This document shows positions 21,435-31,926 of a DNA stretch of 64,000 nucleotides, in pieces. Every line of letters begins with the position of its first letter. Positions within the stretch are counted from its first letter, which is position 1. The notes under the pieces are model-generated. The model saw only the letters and a list, made by a program, of their open reading frames with translations, ran no database searches and had not been told where the DNA came from. The stretch spans positions 37,602,051 to 37,666,050 of the forward strand of contig CM039129.1 in the NCBI GenBank assembly GCA_022036555.1, written 5' to 3'. The DNA is from Microstegium vimineum (lineage: Eukaryota > Streptophyta > Magnoliopsida > Poales > Poaceae). A program made the translations under genes and the position numbers.

Positions 21435-24400
21435 TTAGTTCCTAGATTTAGGTCCCCAATCAATCTTGGGGCCTTGCATGTTAGTCACCACAATCTTAGG
21501 AACCCAAATGTTCATGCTTCTTTTATCATGTTTCTCATCACCCACAAATTCTATAATGACTTTACCACGGTTATTGCACTTCAACATGTAGCATGAGGAC
21601 AAACTCCCTTGGGGTGACCTTGCCTTGGGTTGATAGGCAAACTTGTTTTTGGCCACCCAGATTGAGTCCTTGGGTTTCTGAAAAACCTGCTTTTGCTTGG
21701 GCATCCTCTTGACATGGACTTGGGCCTTAGCTTGATCAGGTGAAGCTTTGACAGCCTTCCCTTTAGTGGGGCGCGACACTGCCGACCTGAGGTCTGGCAC
21801 TGCCGGCCTCTGGTCTAGCAGAGCTGCTATCTGTGCAGGCTTATCTGCGCCAATGCTTCCCTTCTTCTCAAACTTGACACACTCAATGCCTTTGATCATT
21901 TTTCTACCATTGATTTTACCTCCTTGAGTGTGTCCAAGCTCATCTTTGATTGATGGATGCCTTCCATCCTTGTATTGGATCTTCTTTGGCTCAACTTTGT
22001 ATTTGTCATTCTTCTTTGAAACTAAGATGACATTGTTAAGCCTTGCTATTTCTTTCTTCATAGCCTCCATGTTGGCAAGGTTAGTGGAATAAGCATTCAT
22101 ATCAACATTATAGCATTTTCCACAACCTTGGCTAGTGGATGGAGAAGAGGCATCATTTGCCATAGAAAGATGTGAGTTGCCCTCCCAAAGAAGAGAGTAT
22201 TGTGCCTCAAGCTCTTGATGCTTTTCAACTAAGCCACAATGCTTTTGCTTGAGGTCACTACACTCCTTCTTAGTGAGAGCATGAGCTTCTTGTTCTTTGG
22301 CCAAAGCCTTAGTCAAAGAGCTCACCTCACTCCTTTCTAATGCAAGAGCTTCCTCGCTAGCAATGTAGAGATCCTCTTGTTTGATAATAGTCTTCTCTCT
22401 AGATGCTAACTTAGCCTTGGTTGCCTCTTTTTTTAAGACAAACATGAGGGGAATACCCCTACTGAACTCATTTTTATAAAGATATAAGTCTATACAAAAT
22501 ACAAAAAAAGAAACTAAAAAAGAGAGCTAAAAAGAAGAAAGGCAATCCCTAAGAAGAGATTTCTTAGAGGATCTGCACCTAAGAATAGTCAAAGAAAGCT
22601 CCTCCCGAAGTAAGCTCTTCCAACGCCACAAAGATAGTGATCGACCATCAAAAATAATTCCATTTCTTGGTTGCCTCTAATTCATCCAATATGTTAGCAA
22701 TGAAGAGTTTGGTCTTAGGATCCATGTTATTGGTTATTTTATTTATTTCTTCATCACTAGATTCATCATCACTAGAGTAATCACTAGAATCACTACTAGA
22801 GATGTCTTTGGGGGGAGGAGCTTTGGCTTTGAGTTTTGATTTTACCTTCTCACCCTTTGCCATATGCCAAGTGTGAGGGAAGCCTTCATCATCGGATATG
22901 TTGTTGAAGAGCCTTGGTGAAGTGGATGGCTTGTGAATAGCTATGGTGGCCATCTCTTCTTCTTTACTTGAGCTATCGGTTGATTCATCCCAACCATGTC
23001 CAATGTGAGCTTCACCCACATTTCTCCTCCCTTTCTTGTAGTCACCCTTGTCTTCTCTCTTGCCTTTGCCAAATTTATTGTCTTCTTTCTTGTTTGGGCA
23101 ATCAGCAATGAAGTGTTCGGTGCTACCACACCTAAAGTAAGTTCTTGATTTCTTGTTTGAGAACTTCCTTATTGTGAGCTTGTACCCATTGTTCTTTATG
23201 CCCTTATTGAATCTTCTCATGAATAGGGCCATGTCATCGATGTTCTCTTCTTGTTCATCTTCACTTCCATCATCACTTGATGTTGAGGCTTCGGGCTCAT
23301 GCTTGATGGTCTTGGTTGCTTGAGCTTTGCTTGAAGATGCTTGCTTGCTGTTTTTGGAACAGCTAGGGGCTGATTTCCTTGTGCTCTTGTTTGCCTTGAG
23401 AGCCACATCCTTGATCTTCATGCCCTCCAACCTTGCTTGCATCTCTCCAAGCTTCTTCCTCTCTTGGGCTTCTTCCCTTTGCAAGTCAAAGGTGATGATC
23501 CTTCCAAGCACATCACTTGGGGTGAAGTACTCAAACTTCTTCTTGTCCCTTATCAATGTCACAACGGTCTCATTCCTTGGAGAATAGGCTTCAAGCATGA
23601 TCTTTACAACCTTGTGATCATTGACCTCTTCACCACCAAGGCCTCTAATCTTGCTCACTATCACCATCAACCTATCAAACATCTCTTGTGGCCCTTCACC
23701 TTCATTGATCACGAACCCGTTGAGCTTGGCCATGAATAGATCAATCTTTAATTGTCTCACTTTGCTCACACCCTCATGTGCAAGATGCAAAGTGTCCCAA
23801 ATTTCTTTGGCCACTTCCAATCCCATCACCTTGTTGTATTTATCACCATCCAATGCACTTAGCAACACACTAGTTGTTTGTGCATTGAGTTGGATGCAAC
23901 GGAGCTCGGTGGTGGTGGGGCTTGTAGGATCCACCGGAGGATCACATCCTTTGTGCACAATCTCCCAAGCACCGGGGTGAAGTCCTATAAGATAAGCTTT
24001 CATCAAGTGTTTCCACTTGGCAAAGTTAGTCCCATCAAAATGAGGCAACTTGCCCGCGGGAACATAGAATAAAGGTTTATGCTCATGTTTAGAAATGGAT
24101 GAGTAATCAAAGGATATGGCGGAGTATTTCTTGCTACCTTCTTCCTTCTTCTTCTTCTTCTCCTTCTTCTTCTCTATCTTGGAGGAACGGTATGACACAT
24201 CATCATCACCGTCGGAGCTACTTGATTCAACCTCCGCTTGAGAGGCTTATTCTTTGCTTTTCTTGAGCTCCTCCTCCTTTTCCTTGAGCTCCTTCTTGAG
24301 AGCTTTCACTTCTCTTCTATGAAGCTTCTCGGCAAGATTCAAGCTCTTGGCTTCATTGAGAGCTTTTTCTTCTCTTTGTAATCTTTTTCCTTCTTTTCTT

Positions 24401-24567
24401 AATCTTCTAGCTTCTTTTCTTCTAGCTCTTTCTCCAGCGGACATGCTAGGAGTGGTTAGGTAGTTCTCCGAGTCCGCACTCTCGCTGCTGTCCGTAGAGT
24501 GGATATCCACAGCTTTGGGATCAACCAACTTGGGGTCAACCACCACAACCTTACCCTCTTCGGCCAT
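21435..24567 (-). pseudogene. Sirevirus gag, split by a stop codon and a LINE insertion
   Basis: The gag starts MAEEGKVVVVDPK at 24567. A TAA (24247-24249) interrupts it, after which the same frame continues through the UBN2-type capsid region (PHFDGTNFAKWKHLMKAY) and a zinc knuckle. The knuckle has Tyr for its first Cys (YFRCGSTEHFIADC), so it should not fold normally. At 22429-22665 a 237-bp LINE tail with a 13-bp target duplication shifts the frame. Beyond it the frame continues as a coiled-coil C-terminal part (to 21435) rich in Lys/Glu. What looks like two genes (22648-24198 and 21435-22445) is therefore one gag. Long gags with a coiled-coil tail are typical of Sireviruses. Confidence 0.88.
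22429..22665 (-). mobile_element. 5'-truncated LINE (L1-type) tail with 13-bp TSD
   Basis: The insert is flanked by CTTGGTTGCCTCT at 22416-22428 and 22666-22678. On the - strand it ends in a short A run (+ T's 22429-22434) right against the TSD, and its last part has the G/C-rich pairs 'gggg...cccc' seen at plant L1 3' ends. TSD length, A tail and lack of LTR or inverted repeats indicate target-primed retroposition. A SINE or processed transcript is a weaker alternative. Confidence 0.8.
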
Positions 24568-24603
24568 TACCTCGCACGGTGAGGTGCTAACTGAAGTAAC
24601 CTT

Positions 24604-24615
24604 GCTCCGATACCA
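24604..24615 (-). promoter_or_regulatory. Primer binding site of the 12-kb Sirevirus
   Basis: TGGTATCGGAGC on the - strand, two bases inside the 5' LTR. It matches the 3' end of initiator Met tRNA with one mismatch (canonical TGGTATCAGAGC). Confidence 0.9.
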
Positions 24616-24617
24616 CT

Positions 24618-25881
24618 TGTAAGGACCTAATTAGCCTAGAGGGGGGGATGAATAGACATGTTTTAAAACAACTTGCAACCTTCTGTCAAACACAGGCCGA
24701 CACTGCCGGGCTGGGGGCCGGCACTACTGGTCTCAGGGAAGCAGTGCTGGTCACCAGAACAGAACATAACACAATTCAAAATGTAAAGCTAGTATGTAAA
24801 TTGTGTTTGAATAGAAACCTTCCTAGAGGTGTAGGGAACCTCTAGCACCACCTGAAAGTGGTAGCAATACACCCATCGAGTAGATCGGGTCCAAACCCTA
24901 AAAATCACCTTGCAAGAAATATATATCAAAGTAAAGTAACAAGCACACAGTGACACAAGATTTGACCCGTGGTTCAGCTAGCCACCAAGGCTTGCCTACG
25001 TCCACGTTGTTGAGGTTCGCCACACAAGGCTCAAGCTCGCCACACAAGGCTTGCTCTTTCCTCGGTCTCAAGTCAAGGGAGTGAACCCTTGAGATGAGAG
25101 AAGTGTATTAGCAAATGATGGGTGATACAAACTTCCCTAGGCTGCCACACGAAGGAGGCAAGCTCAAGGGCAACCTCTAGCCGGCTAGGAGCAAATCTCC
25201 AAGAGTAAAGAACTCAAACCATTGGCCATCACGCAAACCAAATGCTTGTAGGAGTGAAGATCCGAGGGAGAAACTTCTTCTCAAGCTTGGAGGCTCAATC
25301 TCTCAAAGAATGATTGGAAATCAATGTGGGAGAGTAGATGAGCACCAAGGGAGAAGGGAGAGCAAGAAGAAGGCTTCTCTTTCTGTTCTTTCGAAATGGG
25401 AGAGTGAGAATGGCAGAACTAGCCGTTGGGGGTGAGTGAGGGGGTAAGAAATACCCCTTCATTGCTCACTGGCTGAACAAGTCGCGGCAGTGCCGGCCTG
25501 TAGCCCAACACTGCCGGCCTGGAGGCCAACACTGCCGGCCTGGTAGAAACGGCAAGGAATAGATCTTCAATTAGCTGGCTGTTTTGCCCACTATTTTTGT
25601 GGAGGTGTGATGTATTTGGATAGATATGCATTTGATTCAATTGTTGACATGCGTGTTGAATCCCTCTTTATAGTATGACATACCTAACTCAATTTCAAAG
25701 TATAAAAGAATTTAAACTCCTTTGAGCTTGTTGCCATGCACTTTTGTAATTGGAGGGGTCCGCCAACCTGTTCATCGACCTCCTTAAGTTTAACATGCTT
25801 GTCATACTCACAAAGTCTCATTAGTCTTCTAATTGTGTTGTCATGACATCAAAACCCACTTAAGGCTTGATAGCACTTTCA
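24618..25881 (-). repeat. 5' LTR of the 12-kb Sirevirus
   Basis: 1264-bp LTR, homologous over its full length to 13834-15095. Palindromic motifs lie near 24698, 24717, 25486, 25507 and 25527. It would carry the element's promoter. Confidence 0.95.
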
Positions 25882-26314
25882 ATTACCCGACCCGAAAAAA
25901 ACGGGTAACCCGAACGCCCAGGCTTAGCTCCGCCAGTGCCTCTACCTATGGTCCAATACCATTAAGTTGTTGCTCATTTGTTTTGCTTTATTCTTAAATG
26001 TTGTATGGTTGAATGAAATCGATCAACAGATAATGATGGATTAGAATCATAGATGAGAGCATACTTTACATTGTAAAATTCATATATAGTTTGTCTTTTT
26101 CATTTTAAATATGCATGTGATGTGTTTTTATACTTTGGCTCGCGAGCCAAATGAACCAACTTGAGCTTGCTAACGTTTGCATAAGAGCAACTCCAAGAGA
26201 TTAGCTAAAGGTAGATTACAATATCCATGATTTAGCCATCTTCTAAGATAACTTAACATGCCATAATGAGCTGAGCTATAACTAGCCGAGCTGGTTCGAT
26301 ATCTAGCTGACAAT

Positions 26315-26630
26315 CTACGTTTGTTCTGATTATGACGCCTAGTGTATTTAAGAAATTAGCATGGGTCATGTTTCATCCGAGGGTCAATTTGAATCCATAG
26401 GGGGTGTTTGGATCCCCTTAACAAATTGACAAATTGATAAAAGAGTATATCATGCCCATATCAGCTTGGAGCTGCTGTTCTTAGCAGAAGCACGGAGAGC
26501 AGCTCCCCTCTGGAGTTTTTTTTTGAGTGCCCGGTCGATGGAATGGAAGGCCGCCGGCAAGGCGAGCGGGAGAGTCATATGGGCCAAACCCTAGAATCAG
26601 GCCTAATTGAATGTGGCCCATTAATTGCCG
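26315..26630. other. Boundary of units B and C
   Basis: Tail of unit B (phrases shared with 7803-7880), then from about 26465 the start of unit C, which matches unit A from about 4868 and unit B from about 10330 ('gagagtcatatgggcc' shared). No gene seen. Confidence 0.55.
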
Positions 26631-26777
26631 GAGTCCAAGAGACGAACGAAGGACCCCGTTTGACACGGAAGGCCCAAGCCCAGAGAATAAAGCTCGGCGG
26701 TCTCACATTGCACCTGGGCTGGGCCGCTCCTTCACTTCGCGTCGCGGCGCGGTTGCCCCATCCACGTTTCCGCCGCC

Positions 26778-27240
26778 ATGGACGATGACGATGCGACGAC
26801 GACGGGCAACTCGGCCGGCCGCCGCCGAGACATTCGATCCGGTGAGTTTGTCTCCCGTACCACGACCTAACTCGATCTCTGTCCTCCGATTTTTTCCCCT
26901 CGTCTACTTAAACTCTTGTTCATCTGACAAGTTGTGTTGATTTATCTGAATCTGATGAAGTCACGGGCTGCTGGGATTTGAGCAGGACCTGATTCACGCC
27001 ATCTTCAAGCTGGTGTGGCGACGGCGACGACGAGGGTCATCGACGTGGAGGTGATTCATTTCCAGACTTTCTCACCTTCGTGGAACCATCAACTGACGCT
27101 AGACAAGGTTTGTCACCTTTCACGTTCATTCCTATGTTATTACAATTACAAACGATGCTGCAGTGAGGACCTCGGCATCCGGATCCTGAAGGCTCAGGCA
27201 TGCGAACGTGGCTTAGGCCCGTTCGGTTCTCGGGGAACTG
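26778..27240 (+). pseudogene. Gene fragment C of unknown identity (shared with units D and E)
   Basis: An ATG at 26778 opens a short acidic start (MDDDDATTTGNSAGRRRD) with a donor GTGAGT after 26841. An acceptor at 26984-26985 leads to an exon in a consistent phase, containing VIDVEVIHFQTFS and ending at a donor near 27107. A further piece, EDLGIRILKAQACE, lies near 27165-27206. Parts recur in unit E (43929-44515) and unit D (35850-36050) with independent damage. No domain recognised; the whole looks like the remains of a duplicated multi-exon gene. Confidence 0.4.
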
Positions 27241-27631
27241 TGGCCTGCTGGAAGGATTCTTAGCCTAATTTTTAGTTGCAAAATTTATATGACCTTTGAT
27301 CAACTGAAGTGATTTTAGGATAAAAATCCCGACGAACCGAACAAGCCCATCATTAATTTTGAATATCTATTGTTACTGCTATTCTATAAACTTGTTTGAA
27401 CTCTGAAGCACGTATGCTCACTTGTACGTAGTTGTTTTCGCGTTCCTTTGGTTTTTGACACAATAAAGCACTTATGCTGTTTTTTTTTGTCGACAACACA
27501 ACACTGATCCAATAAGCACGGATGAACACCTCAATAATTTTTTTATTTCATATCAAAAAAGACGAAACCCACCACCGCTTCTTCTTCTTTTTTTTATCTC
27601 TTTTTTGATAAATAACAGGATTCACAGTCTC

Positions 27632-27952
27632 TTAGACGATGGGGGGGGTAGGGCACTTGCAATATTGCACGCAATCCTTCAGCGTCGCATAACTATTATT
27701 GCCGTCGTTTGAACAAGAGAAGCAAGGCCATTGATGGAGCTTACTCTCGCAGGTTATTCTCTGGCAGGCGCACACATGAACAACATTCCGGCCTGCATGC
27801 ACATTAGCACATAAGGACATTCACTTCAACAGTTTGGTAAAGTTAACCTAACCTTACAGTACCTTGTTTGCCGTGCACTTACAGTGTGTAGTAGGAATTA
27901 TGAAACATCCTAGGATCACCATCAAGAGTATGACCGTCTTGCTTCCTTCCAT
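27632..27952 (-). CDS. MEG-like cysteine-rich peptide 3 (divergent)
   Basis: Exon 1 is 27883-27952 (MEGSKTVILLMVILGCFII, a good signal peptide). Exon 2 is 27632-27792. Intron is GT-AG, 90 bp, phase 1, making a Cys at the junction; total 76 residues. It keeps the first cysteines (VCAC) but the core CYCC is replaced by CFSC, there is an extra Asn/Gly stretch, and the basic C-terminal tail is lost after CKCPTPPIV. The frame and splice sites are intact, so it may be a functional but diverged peptide. Conserved upstream DNA with a TATA-like run lies at 28056-28072. Confidence 0.65.
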
Positions 27953-28568
27953 AGTAGTTTTCACCGTATAAGGATGTTCTCTCAGATCAGAGATTAATGT
28001 ATGTATGTATGTAAATGTTTGACTACCGAATGCTTGCTACAAGGTTCATCTATACCCCCTATATATAATATATGTGTGAAAGATAGCTATCTATATGTAG
28101 CAAGAAGTGACGAAAGGAAGCTAGTGGTTTATTAGTTGCTAAGTTATTAACTAATGTTAGCTAGCTAGGTAATAGTTAACATTAGCTGATATTAGGAGGT
28201 TTAGTCCAACTAGTAAGATATATAGTTAGTTGGGTAACAATTAACTAAGCCTATTTGGATACAAAGCACCTAATTATTTGCAGCTTCTCCCTCCATCCTA
28301 AAAATAATGCAATTGTAGAACAATGCTATGTTAAATATATCAAGTTTTATCAAATTTATTTATATTAAAAATCTTAATATTTATTGTACTAAATAGATAC
28401 AATTAGGTTCGTCGTGAAACATGTTTTCATAATATATTTATTTATTTAGTGTAATATATAGAACTACTACCTTTATAACTTGCTACAAAATAACTTATTG
28501 TATAGTCACTTTGATTTACGATAATTACTTCACTCATTTACAAAATTAGTATTTATTTCACTTTGTAT
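27953..28568. other. Unit C upstream DNA of peptide gene 3
   Basis: The first ~150 bp are the conserved promoter block (see 6264-6425). Beyond that is AT-rich repeat DNA shared with unit A up to about 7030, after which similarity fades. No gene seen. Confidence 0.5.
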
Positions 28569-29109
28569 CCACGATTTAAATCATGCGCTAAAGATTTTCG
28601 CGGCAAGCTTTTCTGGGCACTATGCGCCGCTATGGCTCCGCTATAGCGACAGCTAAATCATGCAGCGCCAGGTAGCTTAGCACGCTATAGCAGCACTATA
28701 AATACTTATTTTATTACCATCAGGTAAAATCAGCAAAACAATCAATCAATTAAACACTAAATATATTTCCATGATAATCATAAGTTCATAAGTCATAAAT
28801 TCATAATATGATAATAATAATAATAAGTTCATAACTCATCCACATGAAAACCAAAACCACATCGACTTGACATAGTTTTTGAAAGACGTCGGGCCATTAG
28901 TGGGCTTAAACTGACCGGGCTGCAGTTTTTTTTTTCTCAGGGAAACGATGATAGCGGCAATTTAGCGGCGCTATGACGCTATTTCAATTTAGGGGCGCAA
29001 TAGCGTGCTATTGCGTCAATAACGCTTATAGCGTGAAAAAGAGGAATAGCTTCGCGTCAATCCCTTTGGGCCGCTATAGCGCAAAAATAGCACACTATTT
29101 AAATCATGG
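28569..29109. mobile_element. hAT-like MITE with 'cgctatagcg' repeats
   Basis: 541-bp element. The left end CCACGATTTAAATCATGCGCT pairs with the complement of the right end (CCATGATTTAAATAGTGTGC). The interior has several palindromic GCGCTATAGCGC-like motifs. No clear TSD, so the superfamily is a guess. Confidence 0.55.
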
Positions 29110-30060
29110 TTTGAGCTATATAGATATAGGTTAAAATGCAACAAGGTGTATTTGTTGTAGCAAATGCACAGACCCTCCGCCCCCAGACTTCCAATTTAGA
29201 GCAATTTGTATCTCCAAGAATTTGTATCTCTCGTGTCAACTCGTAATGTGATTCCATTTAGAGCATCTTCAAGAGTCTTTCTAAATCTCACTCTCTAAAT
29301 CATCATTTGGAGAGTTATTTGCATAAAAAAACGTTTTGTATGTCTTTCTATTTTCCAATAGCTTTTCTAAATCTCATGCATACTCTACATAGTCATTCTT
29401 GTCTTCTATATTTGACTAGTGAAAATTACGAAATAGAGAATGACTATATTTAGAAGACCATTTAGATAAGCCGTTGGAGAGCAGTTTTTCACTAAAATCT
29501 CTATTCCTAACATATAGAAAAAATATGGAGAGTCTCTTGGAGATGGTCTCAGAACTGTTGGGTCAGAGTTGATATCATCCACTGGCTAGCTCCTGTCTGT
29601 CCATGCCGACGCTCGGCCGGCGTCTATAAATTGCTCTGCATCTCCCTGCAACTGCTGGCAGACACCAGGAGCTGAGACGATCGCCGTCGTTTCAGCTCGA
29701 TCGCTAGCTAGACCTCTCCTAGCTTCTTCCTCCTCCAAGGGCAGGGACCGAATCATATTTTCTATTTCAATAGACAGGATGTGGATTGAATTAATTTAAA
29801 TAAATCCATATAGTGTATATATATTAAGTCAAGTGATATGCCTAATAAATATCTAATAATGCCTCCAGCCCTCCACTCTAATCAGAACAAAAGAACAAAA
29901 GAGCGGCTGTCAGGGGCAGATGAATCGCCGAGTGTACTCTGCTTTTGCTCAGGCACGGCAGACAGCAGCAACGCATCGTCGAGCAGATGTCCTCTGAACC
30001 TAAACAAAATTAATTAAAAAGTAAAAGCCTGTAATTTGGGGCCATGAAATTTAGGTGGCC
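29110..30060. other. Mostly empty, with a MITE-like segment and a promoter-like block
   Basis: Around 29263-29550 are imperfect inverted arms ('gagcatcttcaagagtc' near 29261 and 'gagtctcttggagatggtctc' near 29530), typical of a Tourist-like MITE. From 29600 a GC-richer block follows with a TATA box. No ORF. Confidence 0.45.
29624..29631 (+). promoter_or_regulatory. TATA box upstream of the amidotransferase pseudogene
   Basis: CTATAAAT in a GC-rich setting, followed by a CT-rich leader-like stretch (29680-29740) typical of a grass 5' UTR. No intact first exon follows. The block may be the surviving promoter of the pseudogene at 30061-30540. Confidence 0.4.
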
Positions 30061-30540
30061 CTGTTCTGTAGATCAGCTCGCACACCCTCATCGACGGCGC
30101 TTGCCCGCACGACGACCTGAACGTGGATCCTGCGGCTGTGCCTCCTGGTGCGCGCGCTGCACGGCTTGCGCAAGCGCGTCCTCGGCGTCTGCTTCGGCCA
30201 CCAGGTGATCTGTCGCGCGCTCAGGGGCCGCGTCGGCAAGGCCCGCACCGGCTGGGTCGTCGGCGTCAGGGAGGTGGCCATCGCCGAGGCGCCGGCGCTG
30301 CTGTTCCTCGACGCGCTGCGGGACCGGGACCAGCTGCCGCCCCGCGCCAGGATCACCGAGGTCCATCAGGACGAGGTGCGTGCCGGCCCCGCAGCCATTC
30401 CAACCGATCGAGCAGGTGTGGGAGGTGCTAGCCTCCTCCGACAAGACAGGGTGGGACAATTATGCAAACCTACTAGCGGATGGGGCGACGCGGGGTCTCG
30501 TGGAGATCGATGGGGCCAGGCTTTTTGTTGGGTTTAAGTG
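30061..30540 (+). pseudogene. Class I glutamine amidotransferase (gamma-glutamyl peptidase-like) fragment
   Basis: Reading from 30124, the frame gives WILRLCLLVRALHGLRKR then GVCFGHQVICRAL, with the nucleophile Cys in the GxCxGHQ elbow, and later ITEVHQDE. These match the GATase1 fold of plant gamma-glutamyl peptidases, which cleave glutathione conjugates in glucosinolate/camalexin-type pathways; the exact substrate here is unknown. The gene is broken: the N-terminal third is missing, an in-frame TGA (30118-30120) sits just before the Trp, and the exon junction after HQDE is followed by only about 40 bases before a plausible continuation (VWEVLASSDKTG). The catalytic His-x-Glu segment is absent. 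Confidence 0.75.
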
Positions 30541-31689
30541 ATTATTATAAAGTTTTTGTTGGGAGGGTTGAAGTGAATAATTGTCTCACCTCTATATGAA
30601 ACTATTGAATTAGAAACATGTGTGCTTGATTAAAGTTTGCGTAGTTTGCATATAGTTAGTAGGTTTGCATAGCATACGATCTCTCTCTATATATAGCGCT
30701 TGATTAGAGTGTGCGCTTCATTCGTTTTCATTCTTAGGCATGACCCATATGTAAGAGAGAAGGAGAGAAAATAATAGCGCGGATGGGAGGCACACTCCTC
30801 CTTATGCATTCACCTCCCAGACTTTTCCTCCTTCCCCTTCTCTCTTCAGACGGTGACAAAGCATATTAATGTCCGCCACCTCCGTCCCTAGTATACAGTT
30901 AGGCGAGTGCCCCCTCCCTCTCATCCCCCTCATTCCTCTCCTTCCTAGTTCCTACTCAAGACCATGCCATCGTGGAACCACTCGGTATCGCACCCGGCGT
31001 CAGAGCGCCAGCATGGGAACGACAGGCTCAGGAGCAACACGTGCCTATGTGCGGCTTGCCGTGGCGCAGCGGGACGGCCACGGCCAAAGATGGCGAAGGT
31101 AAGCAGCCACCACTGTCGCATCCATAGCGTGTCGGCACTGCACGAGATACCTGGCCATGGAGTAGATTAGTTCTTTGAATTGTGAGTATTTTTTCAGAAG
31201 TTGCAAACAGAGAGCAAGATCTGACTGTTCGATGTTTCATATGGATTTGTTGTCCTTGTTGCATCATGTCACCGGAATCAATGAAATAGTGGTGGTGGTA
31301 GGGTTCAGTAGTGGAACTCGGCCACCTTCAACATGCTCGCCGCCGCCATCGTCTTAGCCTCTCGCTGGGTCTGATATATTACAAAATGTTAAAAGCCTCC
31401 TTCTCACGACTCTCTCCCTTTACACGGCAATACTACCAGCCCGTTTCATGGGCCTCCATGGATTGGGCTCACACCCATTCTGGTCCCGCATACTTGACAT
31501 TGGGCCGTATTGTGCGCTGCTCCTTCTCTTGCCTTCCAGTACCCTGTCCATCTGGAGTGGTTTGTGACACATCACGGATGGAACCGTATATTCAAGGGTT
31601 GTCCAAGCCCTAGAGATTTAATTGATAAAGCATGCATGAAGGTTGTGAATTTCAATCCCTTCCAATCTTGCATGCATTCTTGCACATTA
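30541..31689. other. No convincing gene
   Basis: Short frames (for example 30869-31102 and 31311-31613 on +) overlap each other and show no recognisable domain. The block 30960-31170 is GC-rich and could be a decayed exon, but I cannot support it. Confidence 0.4.
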
Positions 31690-31926
31690 CTCCGTCTATT
31701 TTAAATTATAATTCGTTTGACTTTTTTTTTTATCTCAAATTTGACCACTTGTCTTATTCAATATTTTGTACAAACATAGTCAAATTTAAATCATTCTTGT
31801 AGACCATTTATTAAATAAGCAAGCGACATCAAAAGAAGTGATATTTTGTACAAAAAATTGAATAAGACGAGTGGTCAAATTTGGAGTTGAAAAAATCAAA
31901 CGAATTATAATTTGAAACGGATGAAG
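31690..31926. mobile_element. Stowaway-like MITE, copy 2
   Basis: 237 bp, flanked by TA (31688-31689 and 31927-31928), same family as 1188-1422. Ends CTCCGTCTATTTTAAATTAT and its near-complement; interior 'gacgagtggtcaaattt' shared. Confidence 0.82.

Larger units (their letters stand above)
13834..25881 (-). mobile_element. Sirevirus-type Ty1/copia retrotransposon, 12 kb, TSD ATTAC
   Basis: Nearly full-length element on the - strand. The LTRs are 13834-15095 (3') and 24618-25881 (5'), with TG...CA ends and 5-bp TSD ATTAC at 13829-13833 and 25882-25886. Order on the - strand: 5' LTR, primer site, gag, protease, integrase, reverse transcriptase, RNase H, an extra ORF, polypurine tracts, 3' LTR. 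Integrase before RT marks Ty1/copia. The long coiled-coil gag, the extra 3' ORF, repeated polypurine tracts and a dispersed GGCACTGCCGG repeat fit the Sirevirus (Maximus/SIRE) lineage. It is defective: stops and frameshifts lie in gag, pol and the extra ORF, and a LINE tail sits in gag. The LTRs differ by visible substitutions, so insertion is not very recent. Confidence 0.95.
13368..25926. mobile_element. hAT MITE (level 3 of the nest), TSD GCTCCGCC
   Basis: Ends TAAGCCTGGGC and GCCCAGGCTTA are perfect inverses, flanked by GCTCCGCC on both sides (13360-13367 and 25927-25934). It sits in the 3' terminal repeat of the level-2 element. The interior has the 'cccgaacccga' / 'tcgggta' pattern common in plant hAT MITEs. 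Its own DNA is 13368-13833 plus 25882-25926. Confidence 0.88.
13205..25938. mobile_element. hAT MITE (level 2 of the nest), TSD CCTCTGCC
   Basis: Ends CACTGGCGGAGC and GCTCCGCCAGTG are perfect inverses. Flanks are CCTCTGCC (13197-13204) and CCTCTACC (25939-25946), one mismatch. Unit A has the unfilled target near 7470-7478. Its own sequence is only 13205-13367 and 25927-25938. A decayed relative lies at 49735-49927 with the shared phrase 'ccctctttggcct'. Confidence 0.88.
12986..26307. mobile_element. Outer hAT-like element of unit B, host of a nested insertion
   Basis: This is the unit B copy of the 7214-7794 element. The left end TAGGCGTGGAC follows the target copy ATGACAAT (12978-12985), and the right end runs into TGACAAT (26308-26314) after losing a few terminal bases. 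The element's own DNA is 12986-13204 and 25939-26307; everything between is later insertions. It was present before A and B separated, because A has it too. Confidence 0.75.

Noticed and set aside
28569..29109. 'gcgctatagcgc' palindromes as a possible CRISPR or satellite array
   Set aside because: Irregular spacing, no spacers, and outer inverted ends; fits a MITE.
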